Below, one piece after another: positions 49,081 through 58,088 of a DNA stretch of 64,000 bases (its first letter is position 1; each line of letters starts with the position of its first letter). Position numbers and translations under genes: made by a program. The notes beneath the pieces are model-generated. The model was not told where the DNA came from. It did not search any database and worked only from the letters and a program-made list of their open reading frames with translations. Source of the stretch: JAIVJM01 sp963816985 (GTDB lineage: Bacteria > Acidobacteriota > Blastocatellia > Pyrinomonadales > Pyrinomonadaceae); the NCBI GenBank assembly GCA_963816985.1, contig CAWFMF010000004.1, forward strand, positions 4,092,001 to 4,156,000. The letters run 5' to 3'.

Positions 49081-49716
49081 CACTCGACGGACGACGAAGA
49101 GAAACCTTCTCTCCGAACGTGGGGCTCGGACGGATTCAAAGTGAAGGCCCGCGCGCTCTATCTCGGCACGCAGCGAGTCGCCGCCGAAGAGCAGAAGTGT
49201 CTTGACCTGCGAAGACCAGCGGAGGATTCCCGGCAACGTCTCGGTGAAGCGTTCGAGCGCGCGGCAGGTGAGGAAGTCGGCTTCGGGCGGCTCGACGCGC
49301 TCGAACCTCTCGGCGACGACGCGCGCGTCACTTAACTTGCCCAGACGGCTCAGGGCTTCTTGCAGGAAGATGGATTTCTTCTGCGAAGCCTCGATTAAAA
49401 CGGCCTTCAGGTCAGGCCGCACGACGAGGCACGGGATGACGGGCAGGCCCGCGCCGGAGCCCACGTCCAAGACGCTCGCGCCTTCGTTGAGGAAGGGCAC
49501 GGCGAGCAGCGATTCGAGGACGTGGCGGGTCGCGAACTCTTCGGGCGGGCACGGAGCGACGAGATGCAGGCGCGGGTTCCAGTTCATCACGAGCGAGTAA
49601 TAGACGGCGAGGCGGGCGCGGTCTTCGTCGCTCAAGCGCACGCCGAACTCTTCGGCGTGCGCCGCCAGCGCTTTGTCAAACTCGTCGGCGGGTGATAATT
49701 TTCGGTCAGCCATCAT
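49063..49716 (-). CDS. rsmG: 16S rRNA (guanine527-N7)-methyltransferase
   Basis: A 217-residue SAM-dependent methyltransferase of helix 18 of 16S rRNA; loss gives low-level streptomycin resistance in other bacteria. VLDVGSGAGLPVIPCL is the SAM motif I, NWNPRLHLVAP the N-terminal rRNA-contact region, and FLTCRALE motif IV. Three adjacent start codons (TTG, ATG, ATG) exist; ATG 49716 is used. Not linked to mnmG or parAB as it is in many genomes. The C-terminal EARP comes from a repeat. Confidence 0.95.
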   Translation of the reverse strand: MMADRKLSPADEFDKALAAHAEEFGVRLSDEDRARLAVYYSLVMNWNPRLHLVAPCPPEEFATRHVLESLLAVPFLNEGASVLDVGSGAGLPVIPCLVVRPDLKAVLIEASQKKSIFLQEALSRLGKLSDARVVAERFERVEPPEADFLTCRALERFTETLPGILRWSSQVKTLLLFGGDSLRAEIERAGLHFESVRAPRSERRFLFVVRRVAEARP

Positions 49717-49746
49717 CAAAACGAAAGTCTCAGCGAAGCTTACTGG

Positions 49747-51243
49747 ATGTCCGAATTAAACCACACCCCCTTTCTGACCTGCGAGACCGCCGGCGAGGAG
49801 CACGCGCGCCTCGGTCGCGCCGTGACGGAGATTGTCTCGCGCTACGCCGCCTCGCTCGACACAGCGCGCGTCTGCTCGACGGCCACGCCCGCCGAACTCG
49901 AAAGACTCTTCGACGAGCCGCTGCCCGTAGAAGGCGCGGACGTGGGAACGATTCTTGAGAGCTTCGAGCGCGACGTGCTCCCGCACGCGATGAACATACC
50001 GAGCCCGCGCTATTACGGGCTCTTCAACCCGACGCCCCTCCCCGTCGCCGTGTGGGCCGACACGCTGGCCTCAGCCATCAACCAGAACGGCGCGGCGTGG
50101 CGCAACTCGCCCTCGGCGAGCATCATCGAGGCGCGCGTCCTCGGCTGGCTCTGCGCGCTCATGGGCTACGACGAGCAAGCGTTCGGGACGCTCACGAGCG
50201 GGGGCTCGGAGGCGAACCTCCTCGGACTCAAGTGCGCGCGCGACCGGCGCGTCGAAGGCGCGCGCGACCGTGGAGTGAGCGCGACCGCGCGCGGCTCCGA
50301 ACTCACCGTCTACGCCTCTGAGCAGTGTCACTACTCATTCATCAAGTGCGTGGATATCCTCGGACTGGGACGAGACAACTTAAGAAAAGTCCCGACCGAC
50401 GAACGCTTCCACATCAAGGTCGGGGACTTGCGCGAGATAATCGCCAACGACATCGCGCGGGGTGCGACGCCTCTGTGCGTGACAGGCGCGGCGGGCGCGA
50501 CCTCGACCGGCGTCGTTGACCCTCTCGACGAGCTGGCCGACGTGGCGCGCGAGTTCAACCTCTGGTTCCATGTGGACGCGGCCTACGGCGGGGCGCTCGC
50601 CTTCTCGGAGCGCGAGCGCGGGCGTCTGCGCGGCATCGAGCGCGCCGACTCCATCACGATTGACCCGCACAAGTGGCTCTTCGTCCCGTTCGCGTGCGGC
50701 GCGCTGCTCGTGCGCGAGGGCGGGCGCGTGCTGCGCGACGCCTTCGACATCACGCCGGAGTATCTCAGTGAAGAGCGGGGCGTCGGCGACGTGGAGTATG
50801 ATTTCTTCCGCTACGGCCAACTCGGCACGCGCCGCTTCAGCGCACTAAAAGTCTGGATGGCGCTTAAATATTTGGGCGTGCGCGGCTACGCCCGGATAGT
50901 CGAGCGGCAGATAGACCTCGCCCGGCATCTCGCCGCGCGGCTCGACGCGGAGGAAGATTTCGAGACGGTCGGCGAAGTCGAGACGGCGCTCTGCTGCGCG
51001 CGTTTCCTGCCCAAAGGCGCGCGCGACTTGCCGCCCGCGGAGCAGGACGAGTTGCAGCGGGCCTTGCAGCAGCGCGTCGAGCAAAGCGGCGAGGCGTGGT
51101 TCGCGACGACCGTTTTGCACGGGCGGCGGGCGCTGCGCATCAACGTCAACAGCTTCCTCACGGAGCGTCGCCACATAGACGATCTGTTAGAATTACTGCG
51201 GCGCGAAGGCGCGAGGCTTTTGGACGAGAGGGGAACTTTATGA
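49747..51243 (+). CDS. PLP-dependent group II decarboxylase
   Basis: A 498-residue amino-acid decarboxylase of the DOPA/tryptophan/glutamate decarboxylase superfamily. SGGSEANLLGLKCAR binds PLP phosphate, WFHVDAAYGG the ring, and Lys309 in TIDPHKW forms the Schiff base. NPTPLPVAVWADTL in the N-terminus resembles the aromatic branch. Substrate cannot be fixed. Its stop overlaps the next start (ATGA), making it the first gene of a coupled trio with an exported dikinase-like protein and a lipoprotein. Confidence 0.92.
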   Translation: MSELNHTPFLTCETAGEEHARLGRAVTEIVSRYAASLDTARVCSTATPAELERLFDEPLPVEGADVGTILESFERDVLPHAMNIPSPRYYGLFNPTPLPVAVWADTLASAINQNGAAWRNSPSASIIEARVLGWLCALMGYDEQAFGTLTSGGSEANLLGLKCARDRRVEGARDRGVSATARGSELTVYASEQCHYSFIKCVDILGLGRDNLRKVPTDERFHIKVGDLREIIANDIARGATPLCVTGAAGATSTGVVDPLDELADVAREFNLWFHVDAAYGGALAFSERERGRLRGIERADSITIDPHKWLFVPFACGALLVREGGRVLRDAFDITPEYLSEERGVGDVEYDFFRYGQLGTRRFSALKVWMALKYLGVRGYARIVERQIDLARHLAARLDAEEDFETVGEVETALCCARFLPKGARDLPPAEQDELQRALQQRVEQSGEAWFATTVLHGRRALRINVNSFLTERRHIDDLLELLRREGARLLDERGTL

Positions 51244-53210
51244 GATTCAAGAAGACGCTCCTGTTTGTATTAGCGTTGTCGTGTCTTTTCGTCCTGTTCT
51301 CCATCTTCCGCGACGCGCGCGGGCAGACGGCGGCTTCACGCAAGCACGTCGCGCCGAAAGTCGCCGCCGGGAAAGAAGAGTCGGGCGCGTCGCGCTCGCT
51401 CCCGGCGATCAAGACGCAGGGAGAGTTCGACTCTCTGGCGCGCGTCTACACCGACCAGCCGTATGCTTTGCCGCACGTCATGTTCGTCATTGACCGGAAG
51501 GAAGGGAACCGCGTCCACTACGTCAACTCGAAGCGTTACCGCTTCCACAAGGATTTCGTCAACGGCACGTACCTCTCTCTGGAGCGCGGGCAGGAGTTCC
51601 AGAAGAACTACACGCAGCCGAACCGCCGCTTCATCCTCGGCACGCTCGCGTATCAAGCCCCGGTCAAACGCTGGACGTTCGAGTTCTGGGAGGGCGACAC
51701 CGCCGGCCCAGAACTCATCAAGCAGACCGCCGACGCCATCGGCGCGACGTTCTTCGCGCCCGTCGCCTTCAAGGTGAACTCGAACCGGCAGGAGACCGAA
51801 GCGGCAGGCGTCGCGGGCCTCGCGCTCGTCTCGCAGAGCGACATCACGCGCGGGCAGGAGTATCAGGCGCTCAACTTGGCGAAGGGCTTGGGCCGCGTCC
51901 ACGTCATTGACAAACTCGACGAGACGGTCGAGGTCGGCTTCAACGAAATCCTCGTCTTGAACGAAGTGCCCATCAGCCTCCCGCCCGTGGCGGGCGTCAT
52001 CGTCTCGAAGCCCTCGACGCCGCTCTCGCACATCAACCTGCTGGTCAAAGGCTGGGGCGTGCCGAACGCTTACATCAAGGACGCGCACGAACTCTTGAAG
52101 CAGTACGACGGCTGGTGGGTCTCGTTCGAGACTTTGCCGGACAAGTACGTCATCAAGCGCGCCGACAAAAATCAGCTCGACGATTATCTCAAGCGGCTCG
52201 CCGCCCGTCAGGATTTGATGAGGCCGCGCGTCAACCTCTCGGCCACGCGGCTCGCAGACCTGCGCGAGCAGCGGGCGCGGATGTCGGACGCCTACGGCGC
52301 GAAGTCGGCGAACCTCGGCGAGGTCATGCGCGCGCGCCTGCGCGGCATCACCGTGCCGAACGGCTTCACCGTCCCCATCTATTACTACGGCCAGTTCCTC
52401 AAAGAGAACGGGCTCGACTTGAAGATCGCCGAGATGATGGAGGACCAGAAGTTCGTCCACGACCCGCCGTACCGCCGCGAGCGTCTGACCGCGATGCGCG
52501 CTCTGATTCAGGCGGGCAAGTTGAACGAGAAGCTGAGGGACGAACTCGTCCGCAAGGTGCGGGCCGAGTACGCGGGCAAGGGTTTGTTCGTCCGCAGCTC
52601 TTCGAACGTCGAAGACCTCCCGAACTTCAGCGGCGCGGGGCTCTACGACACCGTGCCGAACGTGAAGGACGAAGAGAAACTCTTCGAGGCCATCAAGACC
52701 GTGTGGGCTTCGCTCTGGAACTTTCAGGCTTACGAGGCGCGCGAGCGCGCGGGCGTTGACCACTCGCAGTCGTACATGGCCGTGCTCATACAGGAGGGCG
52801 TGAACGCCGACAGCGCGGGCGTGATGATTACGACCGACCCGTTCGACGCCGACAACCGAGGGGCCATCTACATCAGCGCGAAGCGCGGTCTCGGCATCAA
52901 GGTCGTCGAGGGCAAGAAGATTCCGGAGCAGATCATCTTTCTGCCGCGCGCCAACGCCGTCAAAGTCCTGACGCGCTCGGACGAGGAGAGCCTCCTGACG
53001 TTTGACGCGGCGGGCGGCGTCCGCGAGATTCCGATTTCGGGCGAGCGTGCCGTTCTGACAGACGCCGTGGTGCGGCGGCTCGCGCGCGCCGCCTCGCTCA
53101 TCAAGAACGTCTTCGGCGGCAAGGAGCAGGACATCGAGTGGGTCTTCCTCGGCGACCAGATTTACATCGTGCAGTCCAGACCTTACGTGCAGGGGGGCAG
53201 CGGCGGATGA
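51240..53210 (+). CDS. Exported PEP-synthase/glucan-water-dikinase-like protein
   Basis: A 656-residue protein from ATG 51240. A signal peptide or membrane anchor (residues 5-28) precedes a novel region (about 55-235), then a phosphohistidine swivel domain with His264 in STPLSHINLL, and a C-terminal ATP-grasp PEP-synthase-type domain (GAKSANLGEV near 353, VRSSSNVEDLPNFSGAGLYDTVPNV, final QSRPYVQ). The order His-domain then nucleotide domain is that of plant glucan water dikinases, not PEP synthase, and the VRSS block reads closest to them. No PEP-binding C-terminal barrel. Export of an ATP enzyme is odd. Activity is inferred. Confidence 0.85.
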   Translation: MRFKKTLLFVLALSCLFVLFSIFRDARGQTAASRKHVAPKVAAGKEESGASRSLPAIKTQGEFDSLARVYTDQPYALPHVMFVIDRKEGNRVHYVNSKRYRFHKDFVNGTYLSLERGQEFQKNYTQPNRRFILGTLAYQAPVKRWTFEFWEGDTAGPELIKQTADAIGATFFAPVAFKVNSNRQETEAAGVAGLALVSQSDITRGQEYQALNLAKGLGRVHVIDKLDETVEVGFNEILVLNEVPISLPPVAGVIVSKPSTPLSHINLLVKGWGVPNAYIKDAHELLKQYDGWWVSFETLPDKYVIKRADKNQLDDYLKRLAARQDLMRPRVNLSATRLADLREQRARMSDAYGAKSANLGEVMRARLRGITVPNGFTVPIYYYGQFLKENGLDLKIAEMMEDQKFVHDPPYRRERLTAMRALIQAGKLNEKLRDELVRKVRAEYAGKGLFVRSSSNVEDLPNFSGAGLYDTVPNVKDEEKLFEAIKTVWASLWNFQAYEARERAGVDHSQSYMAVLIQEGVNADSAGVMITTDPFDADNRGAIYISAKRGLGIKVVEGKKIPEQIIFLPRANAVKVLTRSDEESLLTFDAAGGVREIPISGERAVLTDAVVRRLARAASLIKNVFGGKEQDIEWVFLGDQIYIVQSRPYVQGGSGG

Positions 53211-53711
53211 CGTTCAGACACACGTTTGGGCGTGCGCGCCTCGCCCTCTCGTGCGCGCTGCTCCTGACACTGGCGGCGTGCGGAGGCGGCGCGGGCGAGC
53301 AGTCCGTCACTAAGACGGACAACGCCTCGGAAGCGCAGGCGAACAACTCGGGCGTCGGCGGGCGGCGACCTCTCGAAATTGGGAGCCGAGATTGAGCGGC
53401 TCGAAAAGCGCGCCGAGCGGAACCCCGGCGACGACGAGGCGCGCAACCAACTGGCGAATGCCTTCGTCCGTCGCGCGAACGCTCTGCGCGAGGCGCAGCA
53501 GTTAAAGGAGGCGCTGGCCGACTATCAACGCGCGCTCCGCATCAACCCGGACAACGAGGAGGCGCAGAAGTACGCCGCCGAAGTCGCCCCGCTCGTCGAG
53601 GGGACGCCGCAGGAGGGCGAGTACGGCGAGCCGCCCCCGCTCCCCATCACCCCGAACGTCACCGGCGGCGAGGCTTCGCCCACCGCCACGCCGACACCGA
53701 AAAAGCCGTGA
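53207..53711 (+). pseudogene. TPR lipoprotein, frameshifted
   Basis: ATG 53207 overlaps the dikinase-like stop. The first frame gives a lipoprotein signal (LLLTLAACGGG) and stops at 53395. The second frame, open to 53711, reads GGDLSKLGAEIERLEKRAERNPGDDEARNQLANAF and a TPR-type helix pair (LADYQRALRINPDNEEAQKYA). Removing one G from the GGG at 53360-53362 joins them into one protein of about 167 residues. The last residues Lys-Lys-Pro and the stop come from the following repeat. It may act with the two genes before it. Confidence 0.8.
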
Positions 53712-53829
53712 ACCGTGACAGGTAAACCGTGACAAGAAAGAACTGCCTTTCTCCTGTCACCGTTTACGGTTCACGGTTGACGGTCTTTCTCCTGTCACCT
53801 GTCACGGTTGACGGTTTACGGCTTTTCCC
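53702..53829. repeat. Hairpin array of the GTGACAG/GTAAACC family
   Basis: Nearly the same sequence as 27050-27169. AAAAGCCGTGAACCGTGACAG begins inside the lipoprotein 3' end; internal GTTTACGGTTCACGG and CCTGTCACCTGTCACGG units follow, and GGTTTACGGCTTTT closes the hairpin at the hisA start. The gap from stop to start is completely filled. Confidence 0.9.
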
Positions 53830-54552
53830 ATGTTAATTATTCCCGCGATTGATTTGAAGGACGGGCGGTGCGTGCGGCTCAAGCAGGGTCGGCGGCAGGA
53901 CGTGAAGGTGTACGACGGCGACCCCGTGGAGATTGCGCAGGGGTTCGAGGCCGACGGGGCGCGGATGATTCACGTCGTTGACCTCGACGGCGCGTTCGCC
54001 GACGCGAACTTTCGTAACCGCAAAGTCGTCCGCCGCATCATCCGCGCCGTCAAAATCCCCGTGCAGTTCGGCGGCGGCCTGCGGAGCGTGACCGACGTGC
54101 AGCAGATGATCGAGTACGGCGCGGCGCAGGTCGTCATCGGGACGCTCGCCGCCGAGTCGCCCGAAACGTTGGAGAGGTTCGTCCAGCTCTTCGGCTTCCG
54201 CATCTGCGTCGGGATTGACGCGCGGCGCGGCAAGGTTCTGACGCGCGGTTGGGAGAAGGAAGAGGAGTTGAGCGCGACGGAGTTGGCGCGGCGCGTGGCC
54301 GACGCGGGCGTTGACCGAGTGGTTTATACGGACGTGGCGCGCGACGGGATGCTCGGCGGCGTCAACCTCGAACAGACGTGCGCGATTGCGCGCGAGGCAG
54401 ACTTGCGCGTGACGGCTTCGGGCGGCGTCTCGTCGCTCAACGACATCCGCAAGTTGCAGAGCATCCGGCGGTGCGGCGTGGATAGCGTCATCGTCGGCAA
54501 GGCTCTGTACGAAGGGAGATTCACTTTGCAGGAGGCTTTGAAGGCGGCATGA
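53830..54552 (+). CDS. hisA: ProFAR isomerase (HisA)
   Basis: A 240-residue TIM-barrel enzyme of histidine synthesis, isomerising ProFAR to PRFAR. PAIDLKDGRCVRLKQG holds the first catalytic Asp, VQFGGGLRS the first phosphate site, YTDVARDGMLGGVN the second Asp, and ASGGVSS the second phosphate site. Because trpF is present downstream, a dual HisA/TrpF role need not be assumed. No other his gene is nearby; it heads a run leading to trpE. Confidence 0.95.
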   Translation: MLIIPAIDLKDGRCVRLKQGRRQDVKVYDGDPVEIAQGFEADGARMIHVVDLDGAFADANFRNRKVVRRIIRAVKIPVQFGGGLRSVTDVQQMIEYGAAQVVIGTLAAESPETLERFVQLFGFRICVGIDARRGKVLTRGWEKEEELSATELARRVADAGVDRVVYTDVARDGMLGGVNLEQTCAIAREADLRVTASGGVSSLNDIRKLQSIRRCGVDSVIVGKALYEGRFTLQEALKAA

Positions 54553-55346
54553 CTGAGGAGAGCGTGACAAAAGTTTTCGCCGACAACGTACTGTCAGGCC
54601 GTGTGGCTTTGGTGACGGGCGGCGGCACGGGCATCACGGGCGGCGTGGCGCGCGCGCTGGCCGAGGCGGGCGCGCGCGTCACGCTCGTGAGCCGTAAGAT
54701 TGAGAACCTCGAACCGGCGGCGGCGTTGATTCGAGAGGGCGGCGGCGACGCCTTCGCCTTCGCGGCGGACGTGCGCGACTTCGCGCAGGTCGAGCAGGCG
54801 GTCGCGGCCTGCGTCGAGCACTTCGGGCGGCTCGACATCCTCGTCAACGGAGCGGCGGGGAACTTCCTCTGCCCGGCGGAGGAGCTTTCGCCGAACGGCT
54901 TCGGGACGGTCGTGGACATTGACCTCAAGGGCACGTTCAACGTCTGCCGCGCGGCTTTCGCCGAGCTGAAGAAGAGGCGCGGCCTCATCCTCAACATCAG
55001 CGCGACGCTCCACTACGGCGGGACGCCTTTGCAACTCCACGTCTCGGCGGCGAAGGCGGGCGTGGACGCCTTGACGCGCAACCTCGCCGTCGAGTGGGGC
55101 GCGCACGGCATCCGCTGTAACGCCGTCGCGCCGGGGCCGATTGAGGACACCGAAGGCATGAAGCGGCTCGTCCCGCCCGACATCAAGGAGCGTCTGCGGA
55201 AACGCATCCCGCTCGGTCGCTACGGGCGCATCCGCGACGTGGAGCAGTTGGCGGTCTTCCTCTGCACGGACGCCGCCGCCTTCATCAACGGGGCCGTCAT
55301 CGCCGTGGACGGCGGCCACTGGCTCGGCGGCACGCGCCTCGTCTAA
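54549..55346 (+). CDS. SDR oxidoreductase, 2,4-dienoyl-CoA reductase-like
   Basis: A 265-residue short-chain dehydrogenase whose ATG overlaps the hisA stop. GGGTGITGGVARAL is the NADP loop. Segments NGAAGNFLCPAEELSPNGF, LHVSAAKAGVDALTRNLAVEWG and APGPIEDTEG match the peroxisomal/bacterial 2,4-dienoyl-CoA reductase branch. In this branch the usual Tyr of YxxxK is replaced (here His, in LHVSAAK). It probably serves oxidation of unsaturated fatty acids. Its position within amino-acid genes has no obvious reason. Confidence 0.88.
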   Translation: MTEESVTKVFADNVLSGRVALVTGGGTGITGGVARALAEAGARVTLVSRKIENLEPAAALIREGGGDAFAFAADVRDFAQVEQAVAACVEHFGRLDILVNGAAGNFLCPAEELSPNGFGTVVDIDLKGTFNVCRAAFAELKKRRGLILNISATLHYGGTPLQLHVSAAKAGVDALTRNLAVEWGAHGIRCNAVAPGPIEDTEGMKRLVPPDIKERLRKRIPLGRYGRIRDVEQLAVFLCTDAAAFINGAVIAVDGGHWLGGTRLV

Positions 55347-55360
55347 AAGAGGATTTGACG

Positions 55361-55597
55361 ATGAGCGACGAATGGACTTGCTTGCGGTGCGGGAAGCAGA
55401 TGGAGGAGGGCTACGTCCCCGAACACGGCGACATGAATTACGGGCTCGGCCCTTCGGAGTGGGTCGAGGGCCGACCCCAGTCGAGTTTCTGGTCGGGCCT
55501 CAAGACTGACGGCAAGGTGAGGTACAAAATCAACGCCCTCCGCTGCACGGGCTGCGGCCACCTCGAACTTTATGCGCGCGAGCCGAGTGGCGCATAA
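55361..55597 (+). CDS. Small zinc-ribbon protein (DUF6487-like)
   Basis: A 78-residue protein with two Cys pairs, CLRCGKQMEEGY near the start and CTGCGHLELYA near the end, framing a Trp-containing middle (PSEWVEGRPQSSFWSGL). This fits a family of small predicted zinc ribbons of unknown function. It follows the SDR gene by 14 bases and precedes trpE by 56 bases. Confidence 0.8.
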   Translation: MSDEWTCLRCGKQMEEGYVPEHGDMNYGLGPSEWVEGRPQSSFWSGLKTDGKVRYKINALRCTGCGHLELYAREPSGA

Positions 55598-55653
55598 GAA
55601 GCAGAGCAATCACTTTCTGGGAACGAACTCAAACCTGCCCCACGCGTGCCCGC

Positions 55654-57183
55654 ATGATTGACCTTCAGCCGACAAACTTCGACGAGTTCGAGCAAGAGGC
55701 CGCGCGCGGCAACGTCGTGCCCGTCGTGCGGACGGTCTTGGCCGACTTGCAAACGCCCGTCGGCGCGTTCATGCGCGTCGCGGGCGACTCGCCGCACGCC
55801 TTCCTCCTCGAATCGGTCGAAGGCGGCGAACGCATCGCGCGTTACTCGTTCCTCGGCGCGGAGCCGGAGTTGATTGTGCGCGGGCGCGGGGCCGACACGA
55901 CCATCGAGCGGCGCGGCGGCGAGAGGGAAGAGCACGCGGGCGTGCGCGCGACCGACTACCTCCGAGACTACTTTCGCGGTCGCAGGCTCGCGCGCCGTGC
56001 GGGGCTCGCGCCGATGGCCGGGGGCGCGGTCGGCTATCTCGCCTACGACGCCGCGCGCTGGTTCGAGCCGGTCTTAGAAGGCGACTTGAAGGGAAGTCCC
56101 GAAGCGGACGACGCCGTCTTCATGGTCTTCCGCACGGTGCTCGCCTTTGACCGCGTGCGGCAGCAGATAGAGATCGCCTCGGTCGTCTTTACGGACGAGG
56201 CGGGCGGGAGCCGCGCGCGGCTCGAAGAACTTTATGAAGTGGCCGTCGAAGAGACGGCGCGGATAGAAAAACTCCTCGCGGCGGGCGGCGCGCAGACGCT
56301 TCCGGGCGGGGCCGAAGCGCACGACGCGGAAGTTGAAGTTGAAGGCGCAGCCGGGTTCACGTCTAATTGGTCGCGGCGGGACTTCGAGCGCGCGGTGGAA
56401 GAGGTCAAGGGGCACATCGAGGCGGGCGACTGTTATCAGGCCGTGCTGTCTCAACGCCTGTCGAAGAAGGTGACGGTCTCGCCGCTTCAGGTCTACCGCG
56501 CGCTGCGGGCGACGAACCCTTCGCCGTACATGTATTTCTTAAGGACGGGCGGCGAGTCGGTCGTCGGCGCATCGCCGGAGATGCTCGTCAGGTGTCGCGG
56601 GCAGAGGCTCGACTACCGACCGATTGCCGGGACGCGCAAGCGCGGCGCGACCGAGACCGAGGACTGGCTGCTCGGCGAAGAGATGCGCGCCGACGAAAAG
56701 GAGGTCGCCGAGCACGTCATGCTCGTTGACCTCGGTCGCAACGACCTGGGCCGCGTCGCCGACTTCGGCACGGTCGAGGTCGGCGAGCTGATGACGGTCG
56801 AGCGTTACTCGCACGTTCAGCACCTCGTCACCAGTCTGCGCGCGCGCCTGCGCGACGACCGCGACCGCTTCGACGCGCTCGCCGCGTGCTTCCCGGCGGG
56901 GACGGTGACGGGCGCGCCGAAGGTGCGGGCGATGCAGATTATCGGCGGGCTCGAACCCTCTTCGCGCGGCATCTACGCGGGCGCGGTGCTCTACGTGGAC
57001 TACGCCGACAACCTCGACTCGTGCATCGCCATCCGCACCATCGTCATGCGCGACTCGCGCGCCGAGGTGCAGGCCGGGGCCGGAATCGTCGCCGACTCGG
57101 TTCCCGAACGCGAGTTCGAGGAGACGATGAACAAGGCCCGCGCGCTGCTTCTGGCAGTCGAACTGGCCGAGCGCGGGCTGTGA
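55654..57183 (+). CDS. trpE: Anthranilate synthase component I
   Basis: A 509-residue chorismate-using enzyme, the first step of tryptophan synthesis. SYLAYDAARWFEP-type N-terminal sequence is present, and the chorismate domain shows FERAVEEVKGHIEAGDCYQAVLSQR, YRPIAGTRKRGATETED, LVDLGRNDLGRV and AGTVTGAPKVRAMQII. No leader peptide, T-box or terminator-antiterminator is apparent in the 56-base gap upstream. Its stop overlaps a GTG start of an ankyrin-repeat gene that separates it from trpG. Confidence 0.96.
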   Translation: MIDLQPTNFDEFEQEAARGNVVPVVRTVLADLQTPVGAFMRVAGDSPHAFLLESVEGGERIARYSFLGAEPELIVRGRGADTTIERRGGEREEHAGVRATDYLRDYFRGRRLARRAGLAPMAGGAVGYLAYDAARWFEPVLEGDLKGSPEADDAVFMVFRTVLAFDRVRQQIEIASVVFTDEAGGSRARLEELYEVAVEETARIEKLLAAGGAQTLPGGAEAHDAEVEVEGAAGFTSNWSRRDFERAVEEVKGHIEAGDCYQAVLSQRLSKKVTVSPLQVYRALRATNPSPYMYFLRTGGESVVGASPEMLVRCRGQRLDYRPIAGTRKRGATETEDWLLGEEMRADEKEVAEHVMLVDLGRNDLGRVADFGTVEVGELMTVERYSHVQHLVTSLRARLRDDRDRFDALAACFPAGTVTGAPKVRAMQIIGGLEPSSRGIYAGAVLYVDYADNLDSCIAIRTIVMRDSRAEVQAGAGIVADSVPEREFEETMNKARALLLAVELAERGL

Positions 57184-58088
57184 AGACGCGAAGCAGAAGA
57201 AGACGGAGGTCGTGCCCTCTGAAACGAGTTTTAAGACAGTCACGAAGCCGGGCCTTCATCCTCGTCGCCTTGCTCGCGGTCGGCGGCTGTGAGGTCGAAC
57301 GCGACCGCGTCATCGGGCCGGACACGGCGCGGCGCGACCTCTTTCTGCGCGGCCACGTCTTCAAAGAGGAAGAGTTTTTGAACGCCGCCGCCGACGGCGA
57401 CGCGACCGCCGTCAAGCTCTTTCTGATTGCGGGCATGAGCCCGGAAATCAGGAACCGGAAGTCGGAGACGCCGCTCCACGTCGCCGCGCGTCGAGGGCAC
57501 GCGAGGGTCGTCCGCGCGCTGCTCGAAAAAGGGGCCGACCCGAACTCGCGCGACGGCAAAGGACTCACGCCGTTGATGCACGCCTCGATTAAGGGAGCCG
57601 AAGAGACGGTGCGCGCGCTCATCGAACAACGCGCGGACGTGGACGCGCACGCCGCCGACGGCTCGACCGCTTTGATGTACGCCGTGGCGGAAGACCGCCC
57701 GCAGGTCGTGCAACTGCTCCTCGGCGCGGGCGCGGACGTGAACGCGAGCGACGGCGGCGTGGGCACGGCGCTCGTCTGGGCGGTCTTCTACGACCGCCCG
57801 CATCTCGTCGGGCTGCTCCTCGACGCCGGGGCCGACCCGAACCTCAAGAACGACATCGGCGGCACGGCCTTGATGATCGCGGCGACGAGGAGCAAAAGGG
57901 AGATTATCCAGCGCCTCCTCGACAGCGGGGCGGACTCGTCTCTGAAGGACGCGGACGGGAGGACGGCGCTCGCGTGGGCCACGAAGACACGGCGCGACGA
58001 GGCGGCGAAGATTATTCAAGAGGCCGCGACGACGTTGAAGCAGAAAGCACGGACGGGAGGGGGCAACGCGTCGCGCGACAAGAGATGA
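57180..58088 (+). CDS. Ankyrin-repeat lipoprotein inserted in the trp operon
   Basis: A 302-residue protein from GTG 57180, overlapping the trpE stop. A basic N-terminus and hydrophobic stretch (AFILVALLAVGGC) form a lipoprotein signal with Cys at the processing site. About six ankyrin repeats follow (TPLHVAARRGHARVVRALLEKGADPN, TPLMHASIKG, TALMYAVAEDRPQVVQLLLGAGADVN, TALAWATKTRR). The stop overlaps the trpG ATG. It is thus tightly coupled on both sides to tryptophan genes, although it is predicted to be in the envelope. Function is unknown. Confidence 0.87.
   Translation: MKTRSRRRRRSCPLKRVLRQSRSRAFILVALLAVGGCEVERDRVIGPDTARRDLFLRGHVFKEEEFLNAAADGDATAVKLFLIAGMSPEIRNRKSETPLHVAARRGHARVVRALLEKGADPNSRDGKGLTPLMHASIKGAEETVRALIEQRADVDAHAADGSTALMYAVAEDRPQVVQLLLGAGADVNASDGGVGTALVWAVFYDRPHLVGLLLDAGADPNLKNDIGGTALMIAATRSKREIIQRLLDSGADSSLKDADGRTALAWATKTRRDEAAKIIQEAATTLKQKARTGGGNASRDKR

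Noticed and set aside
53830..54552. Bifunctional PriA (HisA plus TrpF) instead of HisA
   Set aside because: A complete trpF is present at 60691-61308, so a dual enzyme is not needed, and the sequence reads as ordinary HisA.
55598..55653. trp attenuator or T-box before trpE
   Set aside because: The gap is only 56 bases and contains no leader peptide with Trp codons and no alternative hairpins.
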